Assembly (NCBI RefSeq): GCF_000014585.1
Contig: NC_008319.1
Location: 1,240,001-1,304,000 of the forward strand
Length of the DNA: 64,000 nt
From: Synechococcus sp. CC9311
GTDB lineage: Bacteria > Cyanobacteriota > Cyanobacteriia > PCC-6307 > Cyanobiaceae
Direction: 5' to 3'
Below, piece by piece: positions 63,926 to 64,000 of this stretch. The position numbers were made by a program, and so were the translations under genes. The notes beneath the pieces were generated by a model, which saw only the letters and a program-made list of their open reading frames with translations, was not told the DNA's origin and searched no databases. Each line of letters starts with the position of its first letter. The first letter of the stretch is position 1.

Positions 63926-64000
63926 ATAACGAAAAAGCCATTGCTGATAATCTCTTCAATATCGTTCCACTCACAATATTGTAATTGCAAAGATACTCAT

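Noticed and set aside
1-64000. CRISPR array
   Set aside because: No series of regularly spaced identical repeats was seen anywhere; the only short repeats found are pairs or hairpins.
63302-64000. AT-rich right end as a second mobile island
   Set aside because: Two small unrecognised genes and lower GC are suggestive, but there is no recombinase, repeat or tRNA in view and the window ends.

Overview
The window reads as the chromosome of a marine unicellular cyanobacterium, most likely a marine Synechococcus (subcluster 5.1 type). Grounds: photosynthesis genes (psaK, petN, thf1/psb29, a PucC-type carrier), the glucosylglycerol osmolyte cluster ggpS-ggtBCDA, a cyanobacterial-type hfq, RibBA and pyruvate kinase with C-terminal extensions, and many small conserved cyanobacterial families (DUF1257, DUF1651, DUF1995, DUF2103, DUF2499, DUF3110, DUF3352, DUF3593, DUF4330). 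Coding density is very high, with many 4-bp or few-bp overlaps. This assignment is inferred from gene content; no alignment was run.

Layout. 0-10 kb: DNA repair (photolyase-related protein, uvrC), coaD, a coiled-coil protein, then a minus-strand run dapF > cysteine desulfurase-like > DUF1995 > DUF4330 > dacB. 10-13.6 kb: a 3.5-kb accessory element with a tyrosine recombinase, inserted at the start codon of dapF and bounded by an 18-bp direct repeat; it separates dapF from hfq-leuS. 13.6-31 kb: housekeeping genes (hfq, leuS, pgi, cell-wall amidase, M61 protease, purN, argC, ribBA, cyclophilin, mtnP, murQ, DnaJ-DnaK). 31-34.5 kb: phosphate importer pstCAB without pstS, then tRNA-Ser(GGA). 34.5-40 kb: two ferredoxins, an inositol-phosphatase-like enzyme, hisZ, htpG, rpmB and a peroxiredoxin. 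40-45.7 kb: osmoprotection operon ggpS-ggtB-ggtC-ggtD-ggtA. 45.7-64 kb: csaB, small membrane proteins, psaK, dxs, ilvA, scpB, yggT, mazG-like, pyk, a MacB-like permease, ftsH, clpP, thf1, a minus-strand petN / 49-aa membrane protein / DUF3352 operon, clpS, a PucC carrier and small hypothetical genes.

The most unusual object is the element at 10040-13565. Its direct repeats both begin with the first six codons of dapF (M-L-Q-F-S-K) and contain a TTGC-N6-GCAA core, as expected of a tyrosine-recombinase crossover site. Integration appears to have rebuilt the dapF start from the repeat, given the gene new upstream DNA, and left an 18-codon decoy mini-ORF beside hfq. The recombinase has His where the first catalytic Arg is expected. 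Other points for follow-up are a Cys-rich 100-residue tail on DapF, a photolyase-family protein without the Fe-S cysteines, a terminator hidden in the ribBA coding end, a hairpin directly before the ggpS ribosome-binding site, and a 49-aa membrane-protein gene fused in expression to petN.
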